Of a stretch of 64,000 nt of DNA, positions 37,624 through 47,397 are shown in pieces. The position numbers and the translations under genes were made by a program. The notes under the pieces were generated by a model. It saw only the letters and a program-made list of their open reading frames with translations. It made no database searches and had not been told where the DNA came from. Source of the stretch: Arthrobacter sp. H-02-3 (GTDB lineage: Bacteria > Actinomycetota > Actinomycetes > Actinomycetales > Micrococcaceae); NCBI RefSeq assembly GCF_003097355.1, contig NZ_PYUI01000012.1:1-64000 (forward strand), given 5' to 3'. Within the stretch, counting starts at the first letter, position 1. Each line of letters opens with the position of its first letter.

Positions 37624-38404
37624 AGAGCACGGCGGATAGGAAGGCGCGCGTCCGTTCGTGCTGCGGGTGGTTGATGACCGCTTCGGCGGGGCCTTCCTCA
37701 AGGATCCGGCCGTCGTGCATGAACACCACACGGTCAGCCACGTCCCGGGCGAACCCCATTTCGTGGGTGACAACGATCATGGTCATTCCGGTCCGGGCAA
37801 GGTCCTTCATGACGCGGAGGACTTCACCGACGAGTTCCGGGTCCAGGGCGGATGTGGGCTCGTCAAAGAGCATCAGTTTCGGTTCCATGCAGAGCGCACG
37901 GGCGATCGCCACGCGCTGCTGCTGTCCGCCCGAGAGGTGGCGGGGGTAGGCCTGCGCTTTCTCGGCCAGTCCCACTTTATCCAGGAGCCCGAGCGCCCGA
38001 CGCCGGACCTCGTCCTTGCGCTGTTTGAGCACCCGCAACGGCGCCTCCATGAGGTTTTCCAGGACTGTCATGTGCGGGAAGAGGTTGAAGTGCTGGAAGA
38101 CCATGCCGATGTCGGCCCGGTCGGCGCAGATCTCGTTGTAGGACTGCTCGTGCAGCTTGTGGCCCTTGAGCCTGTAGCCCACCACGCGGTCCTCCACCCG
38201 GAGCAGGCCGCCGTCGATCTTTTCCAGATGGTTCACGCACCGCAGGAAGGTGCTCTTTCCCGATCCGGAGGCGCCGATGATGCAGACCACCTCGCCGCGC
38301 CGGATTTCGAGATCGATGCCCTTGAGGACCTCGTTGTTGCCAAAGCTCTTGCGGACGCCCTCGGCCCGCACCAGCGGCTCTCGTTCTGCTGTCTCGGTGG
38401 TCAT
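37622..38404 (-). CDS. Amino-acid-type ABC transporter ATP-binding protein
   Basis: A 260-residue ATPase of the polar amino acid uptake (GlnQ-like) family. Walker A is GASGSGKST near residue 44, the signature is [15 protein letters not shown] near 157, Walker B is [14 protein letters not shown], and the H-loop is VTHEMGFA. It energises the permease encoded just upstream (four-base overlap). Together with the binding protein and a deacylase-family enzyme it forms a four-gene operon. The substrate is probably an amino acid or a small acylated or compatible-solute-like derivative, given the deacylase. Confidence 0.93.
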   Translation of the reverse strand: MTTETAEREPLVRAEGVRKSFGNNEVLKGIDLEIRRGEVVCIIGASGSGKSTFLRCVNHLEKIDGGLLRVEDRVVGYRLKGHKLHEQSYNEICADRADIGMVFQHFNLFPHMTVLENLMEAPLRVLKQRKDEVRRRALGLLDKVGLAEKAQAYPRHLSGGQQQRVAIARALCMEPKLMLFDEPTSALDPELVGEVLRVMKDLARTGMTMIVVTHEMGFARDVADRVVFMHDGRILEEGPAEAVINHPQHERTRAFLSAVL

Positions 38405-39339
38405 GAGTGACTGCCCCTTCCTGAGGCTTGCGGGGAGTGGACCCTAAAGAAGTGCCTCAGGCGTTCGGCCGCGGACGGCGGCACGGAACGGGAGGTACCG
38501 CGAGAGAAGCGCCGCTCCACGTATCCCTGGCCCACGCTGAACACGGTGGTGAAAATGATGTACCAGATGCTGGCAACGATCAGCAGCGGAACCACCTGGA
38601 GGTTCTTGGAGTAGATGATCTGGGCTGAATACAGCAGCTCCGGGACCGCGATGACGCTGACCAGCGAGGTCATTTTCAGCATGCCGATGAACTCGTTGCC
38701 GGTGGGCGGGATGATCACCCGCATAGCCTGCGGCAGGATCACCCGGAACAGGGTCTGCAGGCGGGACATGCCCAGGGCACCCGCCGCCTCGCCCTGGCCC
38801 TGGTCGATGGATTGGATGCCGGCACGAACAATCTCCGACATATAGGCCGCTTCGTTGAGGCCCAGGCCCAGGATGGCCGCGGCCAGGGGCGTGATGAGCT
38901 GGTTGGCATCGAGGCTGATGCCCGGGATGCCGAACGTGATCTCGGGGTACAGCGCTGAGAGATTGAACCAGAACAGCAGCTGGACCAGCACCGGGGTGCC
39001 GCGGAAAACCGTCACGTACATGCCGGCCGAGGCCTTGACCACTGGATTGACGGAAAGCTGCATTACGGCCAGAACGACGCCCAGGGCGACGCCGGCCGCC
39101 ATGCAGACAACGGTCAGCAGCAACGTGATGCCAATGCCGTTGACGATTGTGGTGTCCCGGAAATACAGGGCCACCTTGTCCCAGCCAAAGCGCGGGTTCG
39201 TCATGGCCGAGACCAGGAAGAGAACGACGACGGCGGTGACCGCCGCTGCGGCGACCCAGCGCCACGGGTGCCGGGCCGCTACCACGGTGTAATCTCCCCG
39301 GGTGCCGGCGGTCTTTGAAAGGCTGACGGTCCCTCTCAT
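38401..39339 (-). CDS. Amino-acid-type ABC transporter permease
   Basis: A 312-residue membrane protein of the HisM/GlnP type with a hydrophobic helix at about 30-50 before the core and at least five helices after it. The cytoplasmic EAA loop is [34 protein letters not shown] at about 183-216, which docks to the ATPase. Helix-forming stretches such as [26 protein letters not shown] are typical of the family. It overlaps both neighbours by four bases. A single permease is present, so it probably works as a homodimer. Confidence 0.92.
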   Translation of the reverse strand: MRGTVSLSKTAGTRGDYTVVAARHPWRWVAAAAVTAVVVLFLVSAMTNPRFGWDKVALYFRDTTIVNGIGITLLLTVVCMAAGVALGVVLAVMQLSVNPVVKASAGMYVTVFRGTPVLVQLLFWFNLSALYPEITFGIPGISLDANQLITPLAAAILGLGLNEAAYMSEIVRAGIQSIDQGQGEAAGALGMSRLQTLFRVILPQAMRVIIPPTGNEFIGMLKMTSLVSVIAVPELLYSAQIIYSKNLQVVPLLIVASIWYIIFTTVFSVGQGYVERRFSRGTSRSVPPSAAERLRHFFRVHSPQASGRGSHS

Positions 39340-40280
39340 TGGGAGGCACCTGCGTCGACCTGGCCCACACTGACCTTCACGGAATCGGGGATACCGTACT
39401 TGGCATTAATTGACGTGTAGGTGGGGCTGGCCACGAGCGCTTTAACCGCTGCCACAACAGCCTTGGTCAGCGGCGAGTCCTTCGGCAGGGCGATGCCCAC
39501 AGGCGTGGGCTCCCAGCCGGTGCCGGGGGCGAGCTCAAAGGAGCCTCCGGACAGCTTGCTGGCGTAGGCCATGCCGATGTCACCCGACAAGACTCCGTCC
39601 ACGCGGCCAGAGCTGAGGGCCAGGTTGGCCTCGTGCTGGGAGGGGAAGAGCTGGATGTCGATCGGGGCCTGCCCCGCGTCCGTGCATCGTTTCGAGAAGG
39701 CCGGCAGGGTTTCGATGCCCTGGGACGTTCCCTTCTCACCGCCAATCTTTGTGCCGCACAGCTTCATGGCATCAAGGGCGAGATTCTTCGGGTTCCCCTG
39801 CTTGACCGCCAGGCCCGAGCCGCTCTTCATGTAGGTGGCGAAGTCGGCGTTCTTCTTCCGTTCAGCCGTGACATTGAATCCGGAGATCCCGACATCATAC
39901 TTATGCGATCCGACGCCGGGGAGGATGGTGTCGAAGGTGGCCGGGACCATCTTAGCTTCCAGCCCAAGGGTCTCGCCGAGTGCCTTGGCGAAGTCCGCGT
40001 CCCATCCCGTCACTGTCTTGTTGTCATCGGCGTAGAACTCGTAGGGCGGGAACGTGGGGTCCGTCCCCACCAGCAGCGTTCCCTTGCCCCTGACATCCGC
40101 GGGCAGCAGGTCCGCGGCCGCCCGGTTGAGCGGCGCGGCGGCTATGGCACCGTCCTGCCCGGGGATGGTCTGGGCGGATGCTGCGCTTCCGGCCTCCAGG
40201 GAGGCGTTGGTGCAGCCGCTCAGCCCGATCAGGGCCACGAGCAGCAGAGAGCCGGTTGTTTTGAAATTAGGCTGTGACAT
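39336..40280 (-). CDS. Amino-acid-type ABC transporter substrate-binding lipoprotein
   Basis: A 314-residue protein started at MSQPNFKTTGSLLLVALIGLSGC (40280). LSGC is a lipobox, so the mature protein is lipid-anchored. The binding domain (family 3) begins with GTLLVGTDPTFPPYEFYADDNKTVTGWDADFAKALGETLG and contains DTILPGVGSHKYDVGISGFNVTAERKK and a disulfide-capable pair (CGTK, SKRC). The start lies 14 bases inside the deacylase gene, and the end overlaps the permease start. The ligand is a polar amino-acid-like compound; no more can be read. Confidence 0.92.
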   Translation of the reverse strand: MSQPNFKTTGSLLLVALIGLSGCTNASLEAGSAASAQTIPGQDGAIAAAPLNRAAADLLPADVRGKGTLLVGTDPTFPPYEFYADDNKTVTGWDADFAKALGETLGLEAKMVPATFDTILPGVGSHKYDVGISGFNVTAERKKNADFATYMKSGSGLAVKQGNPKNLALDAMKLCGTKIGGEKGTSQGIETLPAFSKRCTDAGQAPIDIQLFPSQHEANLALSSGRVDGVLSGDIGMAYASKLSGGSFELAPGTGWEPTPVGIALPKDSPLTKAVVAAVKALVASPTYTSINAKYGIPDSVKVSVGQVDAGASQ

Positions 40281-41322
40281 AGTTGCCTTTCGGGTGGGTG
40301 GTTCCATGGTCAACGGCGATGTTGACCAGGGTTGTGCCGACGTTGACGGGGGCCGGATGCCGGACGATGGCAACCACCCCGTCGATGGGTGCGAAGAATT
40401 CCTTGGGCGGCCGGTCGAGTTCCTCCACTGAATGAACCCTGGCCACGAGGGCCCCCGCCGCGACTCGTTGCCCCAGCTCAACGGTGGGTTCGAAGAGCCC
40501 GGCCATGGTGGAGTTCACCGGGGACTGCGGCGTGAGCTCCACCCACTGGACCGCGGCCTCGACCGCGGACGGGTCTGCGAACCGGTCCGGCGACGGGACC
40601 CCCGGGAGAAGTCCCCAGTGACCCAGGAGCGCCCGCAGTCCCTTCCGTGCGCGCTCCAGGATCCGCAGTGAAACCGTCCCCCGGCCACCCAGTTCGGTGG
40701 AGATCATGGGAACGCCGGCCCGGTCTGCTGCACCGCTGATGGAACCGGATTTCAGCATGGGCCGCACCACCACGGAATACGGCACGTTGAAGGCAGCCAC
40801 GGCTGCGGTCTTTTGTGCCCAGAGTTCCGGTGTGGGTCCGTGGTACACGAAGGCTGAGGGCACGTATTCCGAAGCGATTCCGCCGGAATGGATGTCCATG
40901 ACGAAATCCGCGAGCGGGATGAGGTCCTCGGCCACGATGGAAGCGATCTGCTGTGCCGGACCCCCGGCGGCATTGCCCGGAAGGGACCTGTTGAGGTTCA
41001 CTCCGTCCACACTGGCAACACGGCGTCCTTCCCTGACAGCGGAGATATTCAAAGCCGGCAGGACAATCAGGCGCCCGCTGACTACCGCCGGATCGACGGA
41101 CCGGATGAGCTCCTGAAGGAGGATCTGGCCTTCGTACTCGTCTCCGTGGGTGCCCGCGATGAGCAGAACCGTTGGCCCCGCCCCGCCGCTCAGGACAGCG
41201 ATGGGGGACGGGATGACGGCCGCGTCGTGAGCGTTGTCCGAATGCTCGATCTCCAGATAGCCGAGCTGCTTGCCTGGGGCCAGGAAATCGATACCGGGAA
41301 TTCGGGGAATATGCAGGGGCAT
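40267..41322 (-). CDS. Succinylglutamate desuccinylase/aspartoacylase family zinc hydrolase
   Basis: A 351-residue enzyme. Zinc ligands are His and Glu of AGTHGDEYEG (about residues 57-66) and the His of MDIHSGG (about 142-148); the catalytic Glu is in STELGGRG. The C-terminal 80 residues form a beta-barrel-like domain. Family members remove acyl groups from amino acids or related compounds, including N-acetyl-diaminobutyrate in ectoine degradation (DoeB). With the amino-acid-type transporter in the same operon, uptake and deacylation of an N-acyl amino acid or ectoine-derived product is a reasonable inference; the other ectoine genes are absent here. Confidence 0.82.
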   Translation of the reverse strand: MPLHIPRIPGIDFLAPGKQLGYLEIEHSDNAHDAAVIPSPIAVLSGGAGPTVLLIAGTHGDEYEGQILLQELIRSVDPAVVSGRLIVLPALNISAVREGRRVASVDGVNLNRSLPGNAAGGPAQQIASIVAEDLIPLADFVMDIHSGGIASEYVPSAFVYHGPTPELWAQKTAAVAAFNVPYSVVVRPMLKSGSISGAADRAGVPMISTELGGRGTVSLRILERARKGLRALLGHWGLLPGVPSPDRFADPSAVEAAVQWVELTPQSPVNSTMAGLFEPTVELGQRVAAGALVARVHSVEELDRPPKEFFAPIDGVVAIVRHPAPVNVGTTLVNIAVDHGTTHPKGNYVTA

Positions 41323-41356
41323 GGGCTGGCTTTCGGCTAGACTGGGGAAGGATTGG

Positions 41357-41376
41357 ATTCACTGTATACAGTGAAT
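41357..41376. promoter_or_regulatory. Perfect 20-bp palindrome, candidate GntR operator
   Basis: ATTCACTGTATACAGTGAAT is a perfect 20-bp palindrome in the 105-base gap between the deacylase gene (minus) and the GntR gene (plus). A partial copy, ATACTGTGAT, follows directly. It is ideally placed to control both directions. Confidence 0.75.
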
Positions 41377-41427
41377 ACTGTGATGTAAAGCACGTAGACT
41401 TGAATAATTCGTGGGACCACCGAGGGG

Positions 41428-42063
41428 ATGAGGCGAATGGCTGCGCAAGTTGCCAAGAAGATGCGGCCGTTGAGCGAGCAGGTCTACGAACGGATCAGCG
41501 ATGAGATCGTCACCGGCGTGGTTGAGCCGGGGGCTCCACTGATCCAGGAGCAGCTTGCGGAGGAGTACGGCGTTTCCCGCACGCCGATCCGCGACGCGCT
41601 TAACCGGCTGGTGCACGAAGGCCTGGCCACGTTGGTACCGGGCGCCGGATACTTCGCGGCGACGCTGACGCCATCAAACGTTGCCGAGGTCTACGAAGTC
41701 CGCAAGGCACTGGAGATCATGGCCATCCATCAGTGCGGCGCCAAGTACACGCCCCTGGAGCTGGCCCGGCTGGAGCTGCTGATCGCCGAGGGATCCGCCA
41801 GCGAAGACGCGGAGGCGCTCTTCACCGCAACTCGAGCGTTCCACCTGAGCCTGGCAGCGCCGTGCCCGAATAAATTTCTGCTCGCCACTCTCGAATCCGT
41901 CTGGGACAATCCCGTCCAGCGCCTGATCAGCCGCTCATATCCGCTAGACGAGGCCAAGCTGGCCCGCGTTGCCGATGCGCACACGAAGATCCTTGCTGCC
42001 GCACGGGCCGGCGACGTGGATGTCCTGATTCCGTTGCTGGACCTCTGCCACGTGAAGGACTAA
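41428..42063 (+). CDS. GntR family (FCD type) transcriptional regulator
   Basis: A 211-residue protein. Residues about 12-75 are the GntR winged helix (PLSEQVYERISDEIVTGVVEPGAPLIQEQLAEEYGVSRTPIRDALNRLVHEGLA), and the C-terminal part is an all-helical FCD domain (VAEVYEVRKALEIMAI, then helices to the end) that usually binds a carboxylic acid, often through a metal. A second start, MAAQVAKK, lies nine bases downstream. It is divergent from the deacylase-transporter operon and a perfect palindrome lies between, so it most likely represses that operon and itself. Confidence 0.92.
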   Translation: MRRMAAQVAKKMRPLSEQVYERISDEIVTGVVEPGAPLIQEQLAEEYGVSRTPIRDALNRLVHEGLATLVPGAGYFAATLTPSNVAEVYEVRKALEIMAIHQCGAKYTPLELARLELLIAEGSASEDAEALFTATRAFHLSLAAPCPNKFLLATLESVWDNPVQRLISRSYPLDEAKLARVADAHTKILAAARAGDVDVLIPLLDLCHVKD

Positions 42064-42079
42064 GCGAGCAACCCTCCGC

Positions 42080-42877
42080 TTAGACCTCCAGCACGCTGAA
42101 GACGCCGCCTTGCGGGTCCCTGAGCGTGGCGATGGTGCCGGCTTCCTCGGCGTCCTCCGGCTCTCCCTCATCCGGCGCCACCAGCACGACGCCGCCCGCG
42201 GCCACCGCCGCCTTCACTGCTTCCGCGACGTCGGACACGCCGAAGTAGACCTGCCACCCGGGCTGCAGGGTGTCCTGCGCATCGCCGGGCACCCGCGCGA
42301 TCCCGGCCACCTCGGTGCCGTCCACCATGAGCGTGGTGTACGTGCCGCCGTCGTCCTGGGGGTATTCGGTCACCTCATGCCCGAAGAGCTGCTGGAAGAG
42401 ACCGACGGCGGCCTGCGGCTCGGGCGTCAGCAGCTCGGCCCACGCCAGGGCTCCGGTCTCCTGGCTCCGGGCAGCTCCGAAGTGGCTGCCGGCCTGCCAG
42501 GCACCCGTGGTTCCGCCGCCGGGCGGGGCAAAGAAGACCATGACGCCGGTGTCGCCGACGGCCTCGGGGCCGAACTCAAGATGTCCGGAGGAATGGGCCA
42601 GTTCGGCAGCCAGGTCCCGGGCGTCTCCGGTGGCGAAATACACGTTCCAGCAGCCCGGTTGGCCCGCGGATTCCTGCCCGGGGGTCTGCGGAGCGATGAC
42701 GCTCACGAGGTCATCGCCGAGGAAGGCTTTCGCATAACTGCGTCCGTCAGGAGTGGGCAGGTTTTCGTACCGCCAGCCGAAAACTTCAGCGTAGAAGGCC
42801 TTCGCCGCCTCCACGTCGCTGGTCTGGAGGTCCGTCCAGCAGAGCTCGCCCTCGGCGAATCCTGTGCGCATGGTCAT
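42080..42877 (-). CDS. VOC (glyoxalase/bleomycin-resistance fold) family protein, two-domain
   Basis: A 265-residue protein built from two VOC modules, about residues 8-125 and 138-262. Module one opens GELCWTDLQTSDVEAAKAFYAEVFGWRYE, and module two opens GALAWAELLTPEPQAAVGLFQQLFGHEV. Both show the beta-alpha-beta-beta-beta pattern and positions for metal ligands. The family includes glyoxalases, dioxygenases and antibiotic-binding proteins; proteins of this two-module type are mostly uncharacterised. The gene ends 16 bases from the convergent GntR gene. No partner suggests a substrate. Confidence 0.85.
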   Translation of the reverse strand: MTMRTGFAEGELCWTDLQTSDVEAAKAFYAEVFGWRYENLPTPDGRSYAKAFLGDDLVSVIAPQTPGQESAGQPGCWNVYFATGDARDLAAELAHSSGHLEFGPEAVGDTGVMVFFAPPGGGTTGAWQAGSHFGAARSQETGALAWAELLTPEPQAAVGLFQQLFGHEVTEYPQDDGGTYTTLMVDGTEVAGIARVPGDAQDTLQPGWQVYFGVSDVAEAVKAAVAAGGVVLVAPDEGEPEDAEEAGTIATLRDPQGGVFSVLEV

Positions 42878-42995
42878 GGCTGTCCTTCCGGGCGTCGGCG
42901 TCGTGTCCGGGAAAATCCGGCACGATCAACGTAGCCCGGGGCCCCGGCGGTGACAACTGCGCGGCGTCGCGACGTGGTCCGTCCGGGGGCTTAAG

Positions 42996-43038
42996 AAAAA
43001 CCGCCGGCCACGCCTGAAGCACAGGTGTGGCCGGCGGC
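42996..43038 (-). terminator. Intrinsic terminator of the DUF3073 gene
   Basis: On the minus strand a GC-rich hairpin (43001-43037, arms GCCGCCGGCCAC and complement with a few mismatches) is followed by a run of five T (plus-strand A5 at 42996-43000). It lies about 75 bases after the DUF3073 stop. Confidence 0.8.
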
Positions 43039-43110
43039 CTGAAAATCTATGGCTGGCACCGCAGTGCCGGAAGGTTCCCCCCGGACAAAGTTCCCGGGAG
43101 GAAGCGTCGA

Positions 43111-43344
43111 CTAACCAATCCGACGGGTATCTACCTCGTCGTCGTCGTCTTCCAAATCGTCCGCGTACTTATCCACATAAGCCGAATAATCCGGCTCGAC
43201 CGGGTCATCCGTGAAGTGGTTCGTGGCACGACTTCCCGGGCCCGTGAGCTCGCGCTGAAGGGCCGAATAGTCAGTGTTCGGGGAGTAGTACTTGATGTCC
43301 CGAGCCTGCTTGGTAGCTTTTGCCTTTTGACGGCCGCGCCCCAT
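43111..43344 (-). CDS. DUF3073 family protein
   Basis: A 77-residue protein started at MGRGRQKAKATKQARDIKYYSP (43344), with GGGG-type bases upstream; a 13-residue longer frame is discarded. The basic start and the YYSPNTDYSALQRELTG block identify DUF3073, a family confined to actinobacteria. The C-terminal half is very acidic (DDLEDDDDEVD), so the protein is bipolar in charge. No function is known to me. An intrinsic terminator follows, so it is monocistronic. Confidence 0.88.
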   Translation of the reverse strand: MGRGRQKAKATKQARDIKYYSPNTDYSALQRELTGPGSRATNHFTDDPVEPDYSAYVDKYADDLEDDDDEVDTRRIG

Positions 43345-43636
43345 GGCGTGACCCCCTTTTGTACTTGGACCGGAGGTGGTCACCTTTGGCGATCGGTGAG
43401 GCCCCGGAATGTTTGGTCAATTTGTCGTACACCTAGATTACATGCTTTCGGCGCCAACTGCTTGCCGGCCCGCCCCCTGTGGACAGTGTTGCGCCTCCGG
43501 AAGCCGCCGTCGCAGCCCCCGGCGTATGCGCCCCGACTCGCTTCTTCGATAGAGTTTCGTGATGTGCGCCCGGAAAAGGGTGACAATGCCGGGCCTCCAG
43601 CCCCGGCAAAGATGCACGGAAGTGGTGAATTTCTCA

Positions 43637-44434
43637 GTGACTGAAGAGAATCCAAGGCACGACGTCGGGGCCGTCCCGCCGCCGCCTTCGAGGCTGCCGA
43701 CGTCCGCCCTGCCCGTTGTGACGGCCGACCCGGAACGGACCGCGACATCTCCGGCGGATACGATCGCCGGGATGCCCCAGGCCGACGACTCGGCCACGAA
43801 ACCGTCCGCGGCCAACCGCCTGTCCGCGAAGCTCCCAGGCGTCAGCCTCACCGGCATCACCACAGCAATCTCAGACACCGCACGCCCCCTTGCCCGCCGG
43901 ATCCGCCGGCAAGGGCCCAAGCGGCTCGGCATGGCCGCGGGTGTGCTCGTCGTCCTCGGGTTTCTGGTGTGGTGGGCGGTGGCCTCGTTTGCCGGCAGCG
44001 CCCAGCCCTCCGCGGATAGCAGCAGCCCGACCCCCGCAACCTCGTCGGCGTCGGCGTCGGCTCCGGCCAGCCGGGGAGCCTTGCCGCTGGAAGGCGTCAG
44101 CCCCCTGGACTTCCAGTTGCGTGACTGTTTCAAGGACTTCGACCCGAATGCCGAGCAGTCCACGATCGTGGACTGCTCCACCGGCCATTCGGCCCAGTTG
44201 GTCGCCGTGGAGAGGTACGCGGCAGGTGACTCCTACCCCGGTCGGGATGCGCTCAAGCAGAAGGCGCGCGATGCCTGCAAGGACGCACCCCTGACGGACA
44301 AGGCCGGCGACTACGCGCTGAGCTACAAGCTGGCCTACCCGAGTTCGAGCAGTTGGAACAAGGGCGACCGCCGGGTGGACTGCTATGCCGTGACGGACGG
44401 CGGGAACGTCATCATGGAGTCCCTGCTTCCCTAG
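43637..44434 (+). CDS. Membrane protein with septum-formation-like extracellular domain
   Basis: About 265 residues if started at GTG 43637; GTG 43622/43625 and ATG 43559 are also possible and the true start is uncertain. A cytoplasmic Pro/Ala-rich region of about 95 residues is followed by one membrane helix (GMAAGVLVVLGFLVWWAVASFAG) and a Ser/Thr/Ala linker. The outer domain has four conserved-looking cysteines in FQLRDCFKDF, STIVDCSTGHSAQLVAVERY, ARDACKDA and RRVDCYAV, the pattern of the septum-formation family. These proteins are actinobacterial and poorly understood. It converges on clpB. Confidence 0.72.
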   Translation: MTEENPRHDVGAVPPPPSRLPTSALPVVTADPERTATSPADTIAGMPQADDSATKPSAANRLSAKLPGVSLTGITTAISDTARPLARRIRRQGPKRLGMAAGVLVVLGFLVWWAVASFAGSAQPSADSSSPTPATSSASASAPASRGALPLEGVSPLDFQLRDCFKDFDPNAEQSTIVDCSTGHSAQLVAVERYAAGDSYPGRDALKQKARDACKDAPLTDKAGDYALSYKLAYPSSSSWNKGDRRVDCYAVTDGGNVIMESLLP

Positions 44435-44499
44435 AGCCCTGCCCCACCCTGCCCGGCCCTGGCTTGGCGTGGCGTGGCCTTAGCGAACCGGGCTTAGCG

Positions 44500-44531
44500 C
44501 ACTGGCAGCCGGGATGACCCGGCTGCCAGTG
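44500..44531. terminator. Hairpin between convergent septum-formation-like gene and clpB
   Basis: CACTGGCAGCCGGG at 44500-44513 pairs perfectly with 44518-44531 around a four-base loop (ATGA). It lies between two convergent genes; only a short T-run (GTTT) follows on the plus strand. Confidence 0.65.
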
Positions 44532-44559
44532 GCGTTTAACTTACTGTTTCTGGCGCCGC

Positions 44560-47229
44560 CTACTCCTTGCGCCGCACCGAGAGGCCGCTGCCGGTGGACG
44601 CGCCGCCGTCGGGCCGGTCTGTGACCGCCGGCCCGCCCATGGTGAGTTCCATGAGGTCGGGCGCGGTGTCCACCACAACCGTGTCGCCGTCGGAGATCTC
44701 GCCGGCCAGGATGGCTTTGGCCAGCCGGTCGCCGATCTCGCGCTGCACCAGCCGGCGCAGCGGCCGGGCGCCATAGGCGGGATCGAAGCCGGTTACCGCC
44801 AGCCACGCGCGGGCGCCCTCGGTGACTTCAAGATTCAGCCGGCGGCCCTTGAGTCGTTCGCCCAGCTCCTTGACCTGCAGCTCCACAATGCGGGACAGCT
44901 CCTCCACGCTCAGCGGATCGAACAGCACTACTTCATCCAGCCGGTTCAGGAACTCCGGCTTGAAGGAGGCGTGCACGGTGGCCATGACGGCGTTCTTCTT
45001 GGCCTCGGCGTCGAGGGTGGGGTCTACCAGGAACTGGCTGCCCAGGTTCGAGGTGAGCACCAGGATCACGTTGCGGAAGTCCACAGTGCGACCCTGGCCG
45101 TCGGTGAGACGGCCGTCGTCGAGCACCTGCAGGAGAATGTCGAAGACCTCCGGGTGGGCCTTTTCCACTTCATCGAGCAGCAGCACCGAGTAGGGCCGGC
45201 GCCGGACGGCCTCGGTCAGCTGGCCGCCTTCCTCGTAGCCGACGTACCCGGGAGGGGCCCCGACGAGGCGCGCCACGGAGTGCTTTTCCGAGTATTCGGA
45301 CATGTCGATCCGCACCATCGCGCGCTCGTCGTCGAAGAGAAAGTCGGCGAGGGACTTGGCGAGTTCGGTCTTGCCGACGCCGGTGGGACCGAGGAACAGG
45401 AACGAGCCGGTGGGCCGGTTGGGATCGCTGATTCCGGCACGGGCGCGGCGTACGGCGTCGGAGACCGCGGCGACGGCCTTCTTCTGGCCGATCAGCCGCT
45501 CGCCCAGGACGTGCTCCATATCCAGCAGCTTCTGGCTCTCGCCCTGCAGCATTCGCCCGGCGGGAATGCCGGTCCAGGCCGAAATGACCTCGGCGATGTC
45601 GTCGGCGGTGACTTCGTCAGCCACCATGAGATCCTGCTTGGCCCCGCCGCCGGCCACCCGGGCCGACTCCGCCTCAGCGGCTTCATTGAGTTCCCGCTCG
45701 AGGGCGGGTAGTTCGCCGTAAAGGATCCGCGAGGCCGCCTCGAGGTCGCCTTCGCGTTGGAACTTCTCGGCAGCGGAGCGCAGTTCGTCGATTCTGGCTT
45801 TGAGGTCGCCGACGCGGTTTAGGCCGGCTTTCTCGGCTTCCCAGCGGGCGTTGAGGGCGGCCAGCTCTTCATTTTTGTCCGCTTTGTCCGCCCGGATCGC
45901 GGCGAGTCTCTCCACCGATGCGGGATCGGTTTCATTGGCCAGGGCCAGTTCCTCCATGGTCAGGCGGTCCACGGAGCGGCGCAGCTGGTCGATCTCCTCC
46001 GGGGCGGAATCGATCTCCATGCGCAGCCGGGACGCTGCCTCGTCCACGAGGTCGATCGCCTTGTCCGGCAGTTGCCGCCCGGAGATGTAGCGGTTGGAAA
46101 GCGTGGCGGCGGCGACCAGTGCGGAGTCGGCGATGGCGACCTTGTGGTGGGCCTCGTAGCGCTCCTTGAGGCCGCGCAGGATGCCGATGGTGTCCTCCAC
46201 GCTCGGCTCCCCGACGAAGACCTGCTGGAAGCGGCGTTCCAGGGCGGGATCCTTTTCGATGTTCTCGCGGTATTCATCCAGAGTGGTGGCGCCGATCAGC
46301 CGGAGCTCGCCGCGGGCCAGCATAGGCTTGAGCATGTTGCCGGCGTCCATGGAGCTGTCCCCGGAGGCACCGGCCCCGACCACCGTATGGATCTCGTCGA
46401 TGAACGTGACGATCTGGCCCTCGGAGCTCTTGATTTCCTCCAGGACGGCCTTGAGCCGCTCCTCGAATTCGCCGCGGTATTTGGCGCCGGCCACCATGGA
46501 CGCAAGGTCCAGAGCGATCAGGGTTTTGCCACGCAGGCTTTCGGGGACGTCTCCGGCGACGATCCGCTGGGCAAGTCCTTCGACGACGGCGGTCTTACCC
46601 ACGCCGGGTTCGCCGATGATGACGGGGTTGTTCTTGGTGCGGCGGCTCAGGACCTGGATGATGCGGCGGATCTCGGCGTCGCGGCCGATCACCGGATCCA
46701 GCTTTCCGGAGCGGGCGATCGCGGTGAGGTCGGTGCCGTATTTCTCCAGCGCCTGGAAGGTGTTCTCGGGGTCGGCGTTGTCGACCTTGCGGTCGCCGCG
46801 GACCCCGGGCAGGGCGGCGAGCAGAGCCTCGTGGGAGGCACCGGCGTCGCGCATGAGCTTGCCGACGGCGTCACTTCCGGATGCCAGCCCCAGCAGCAGG
46901 TGCTCGGTGGAGACGAAGGTGTCGCCGAGGCGCTCGGCCTCGTTCTGGGCATTCTTGATGGCCTGCAGTGCGGTGCGGGACAGCTGCGGCTGCTGCACAG
47001 AGCTGCCGGAGGTGGACGGAAGTGACTTGATGGCGGAGCTGGCCTGGACGCTGACAGAATCCGGGTCCGTGCCCGTGGCGCGGAGCAGTGCGACGGCAAC
47101 GCCCTCCCGCTGATCCATGAGCGCCTTGAGCAGGTGGGCAGGCTCAAGCTGCGGGTTTCCCGCCGTCGAGGCGTTCATGGCGGCAGCCGCAAGAGCCTCC
47201 TGGCTCTTGGTGGTGAATTTGGCGTCCAA
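44560..47229 (-). CDS. clpB: ATP-dependent disaggregase ClpB
   Basis: An 889-residue protein using TTG 47229 as start ([22 protein letters not shown]), because GGAAGGAG lies seven bases upstream; a longer ATG-started frame runs back through the promoter. It has the N-domain (1-145), AAA-1 with GEPGVGKT, a coiled-coil M domain (about 380-500), and AAA-2 with [33 protein letters not shown]. It lacks the IGL/F ClpP-binding loop in the place where ClpA/C/X carry it, as expected. With DnaK it resolves protein aggregates after heat shock. A HAIR element upstream points to HspR control. Confidence 0.96.
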   Translation of the reverse strand: MDAKFTTKSQEALAAAAMNASTAGNPQLEPAHLLKALMDQREGVAVALLRATGTDPDSVSVQASSAIKSLPSTSGSSVQQPQLSRTALQAIKNAQNEAERLGDTFVSTEHLLLGLASGSDAVGKLMRDAGASHEALLAALPGVRGDRKVDNADPENTFQALEKYGTDLTAIARSGKLDPVIGRDAEIRRIIQVLSRRTKNNPVIIGEPGVGKTAVVEGLAQRIVAGDVPESLRGKTLIALDLASMVAGAKYRGEFEERLKAVLEEIKSSEGQIVTFIDEIHTVVGAGASGDSSMDAGNMLKPMLARGELRLIGATTLDEYRENIEKDPALERRFQQVFVGEPSVEDTIGILRGLKERYEAHHKVAIADSALVAAATLSNRYISGRQLPDKAIDLVDEAASRLRMEIDSAPEEIDQLRRSVDRLTMEELALANETDPASVERLAAIRADKADKNEELAALNARWEAEKAGLNRVGDLKARIDELRSAAEKFQREGDLEAASRILYGELPALERELNEAAEAESARVAGGGAKQDLMVADEVTADDIAEVISAWTGIPAGRMLQGESQKLLDMEHVLGERLIGQKKAVAAVSDAVRRARAGISDPNRPTGSFLFLGPTGVGKTELAKSLADFLFDDERAMVRIDMSEYSEKHSVARLVGAPPGYVGYEEGGQLTEAVRRRPYSVLLLDEVEKAHPEVFDILLQVLDDGRLTDGQGRTVDFRNVILVLTSNLGSQFLVDPTLDAEAKKNAVMATVHASFKPEFLNRLDEVVLFDPLSVEELSRIVELQVKELGERLKGRRLNLEVTEGARAWLAVTGFDPAYGARPLRRLVQREIGDRLAKAILAGEISDGDTVVVDTAPDLMELTMGGPAVTDRPDGGASTGSGLSVRRKE

Positions 47230-47260
47230 AGAGAGCTCCTTCCGGGAACATGCTGATATT

Positions 47261-47287
47261 AAAGTTGAGTCTACTCCACTCAACTTT
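47261..47287. promoter_or_regulatory. HAIR element (HspR operator) upstream of clpB
   Basis: AAAGTTGAGT and ACTCAACTTT form perfect ten-base arms separated by seven bases, matching the known HspR-associated inverted repeat (CTTGAGT-N7-ACTCAAG) with a single symmetric change. It lies about 32-58 bp upstream of the TTG start. Confidence 0.85.
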
Positions 47288-47397
47288 GCATTGGGCCCCT
47301 TTGGGTCCATGTTTGCCGACGGCGAAACAGCTGTCTAGGGCCGGAGTCCCCCGCCTGCACGGGCCGCACACCGGCGGCCCTGTCCGCTGCTGCCACG

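Noticed and set aside
37622..41322. A full ectoine uptake and degradation cluster.
   Set aside because: Only a DoeB-like family enzyme and one permease are present; ectoine hydrolase, aminotransferase and the second permease are missing.
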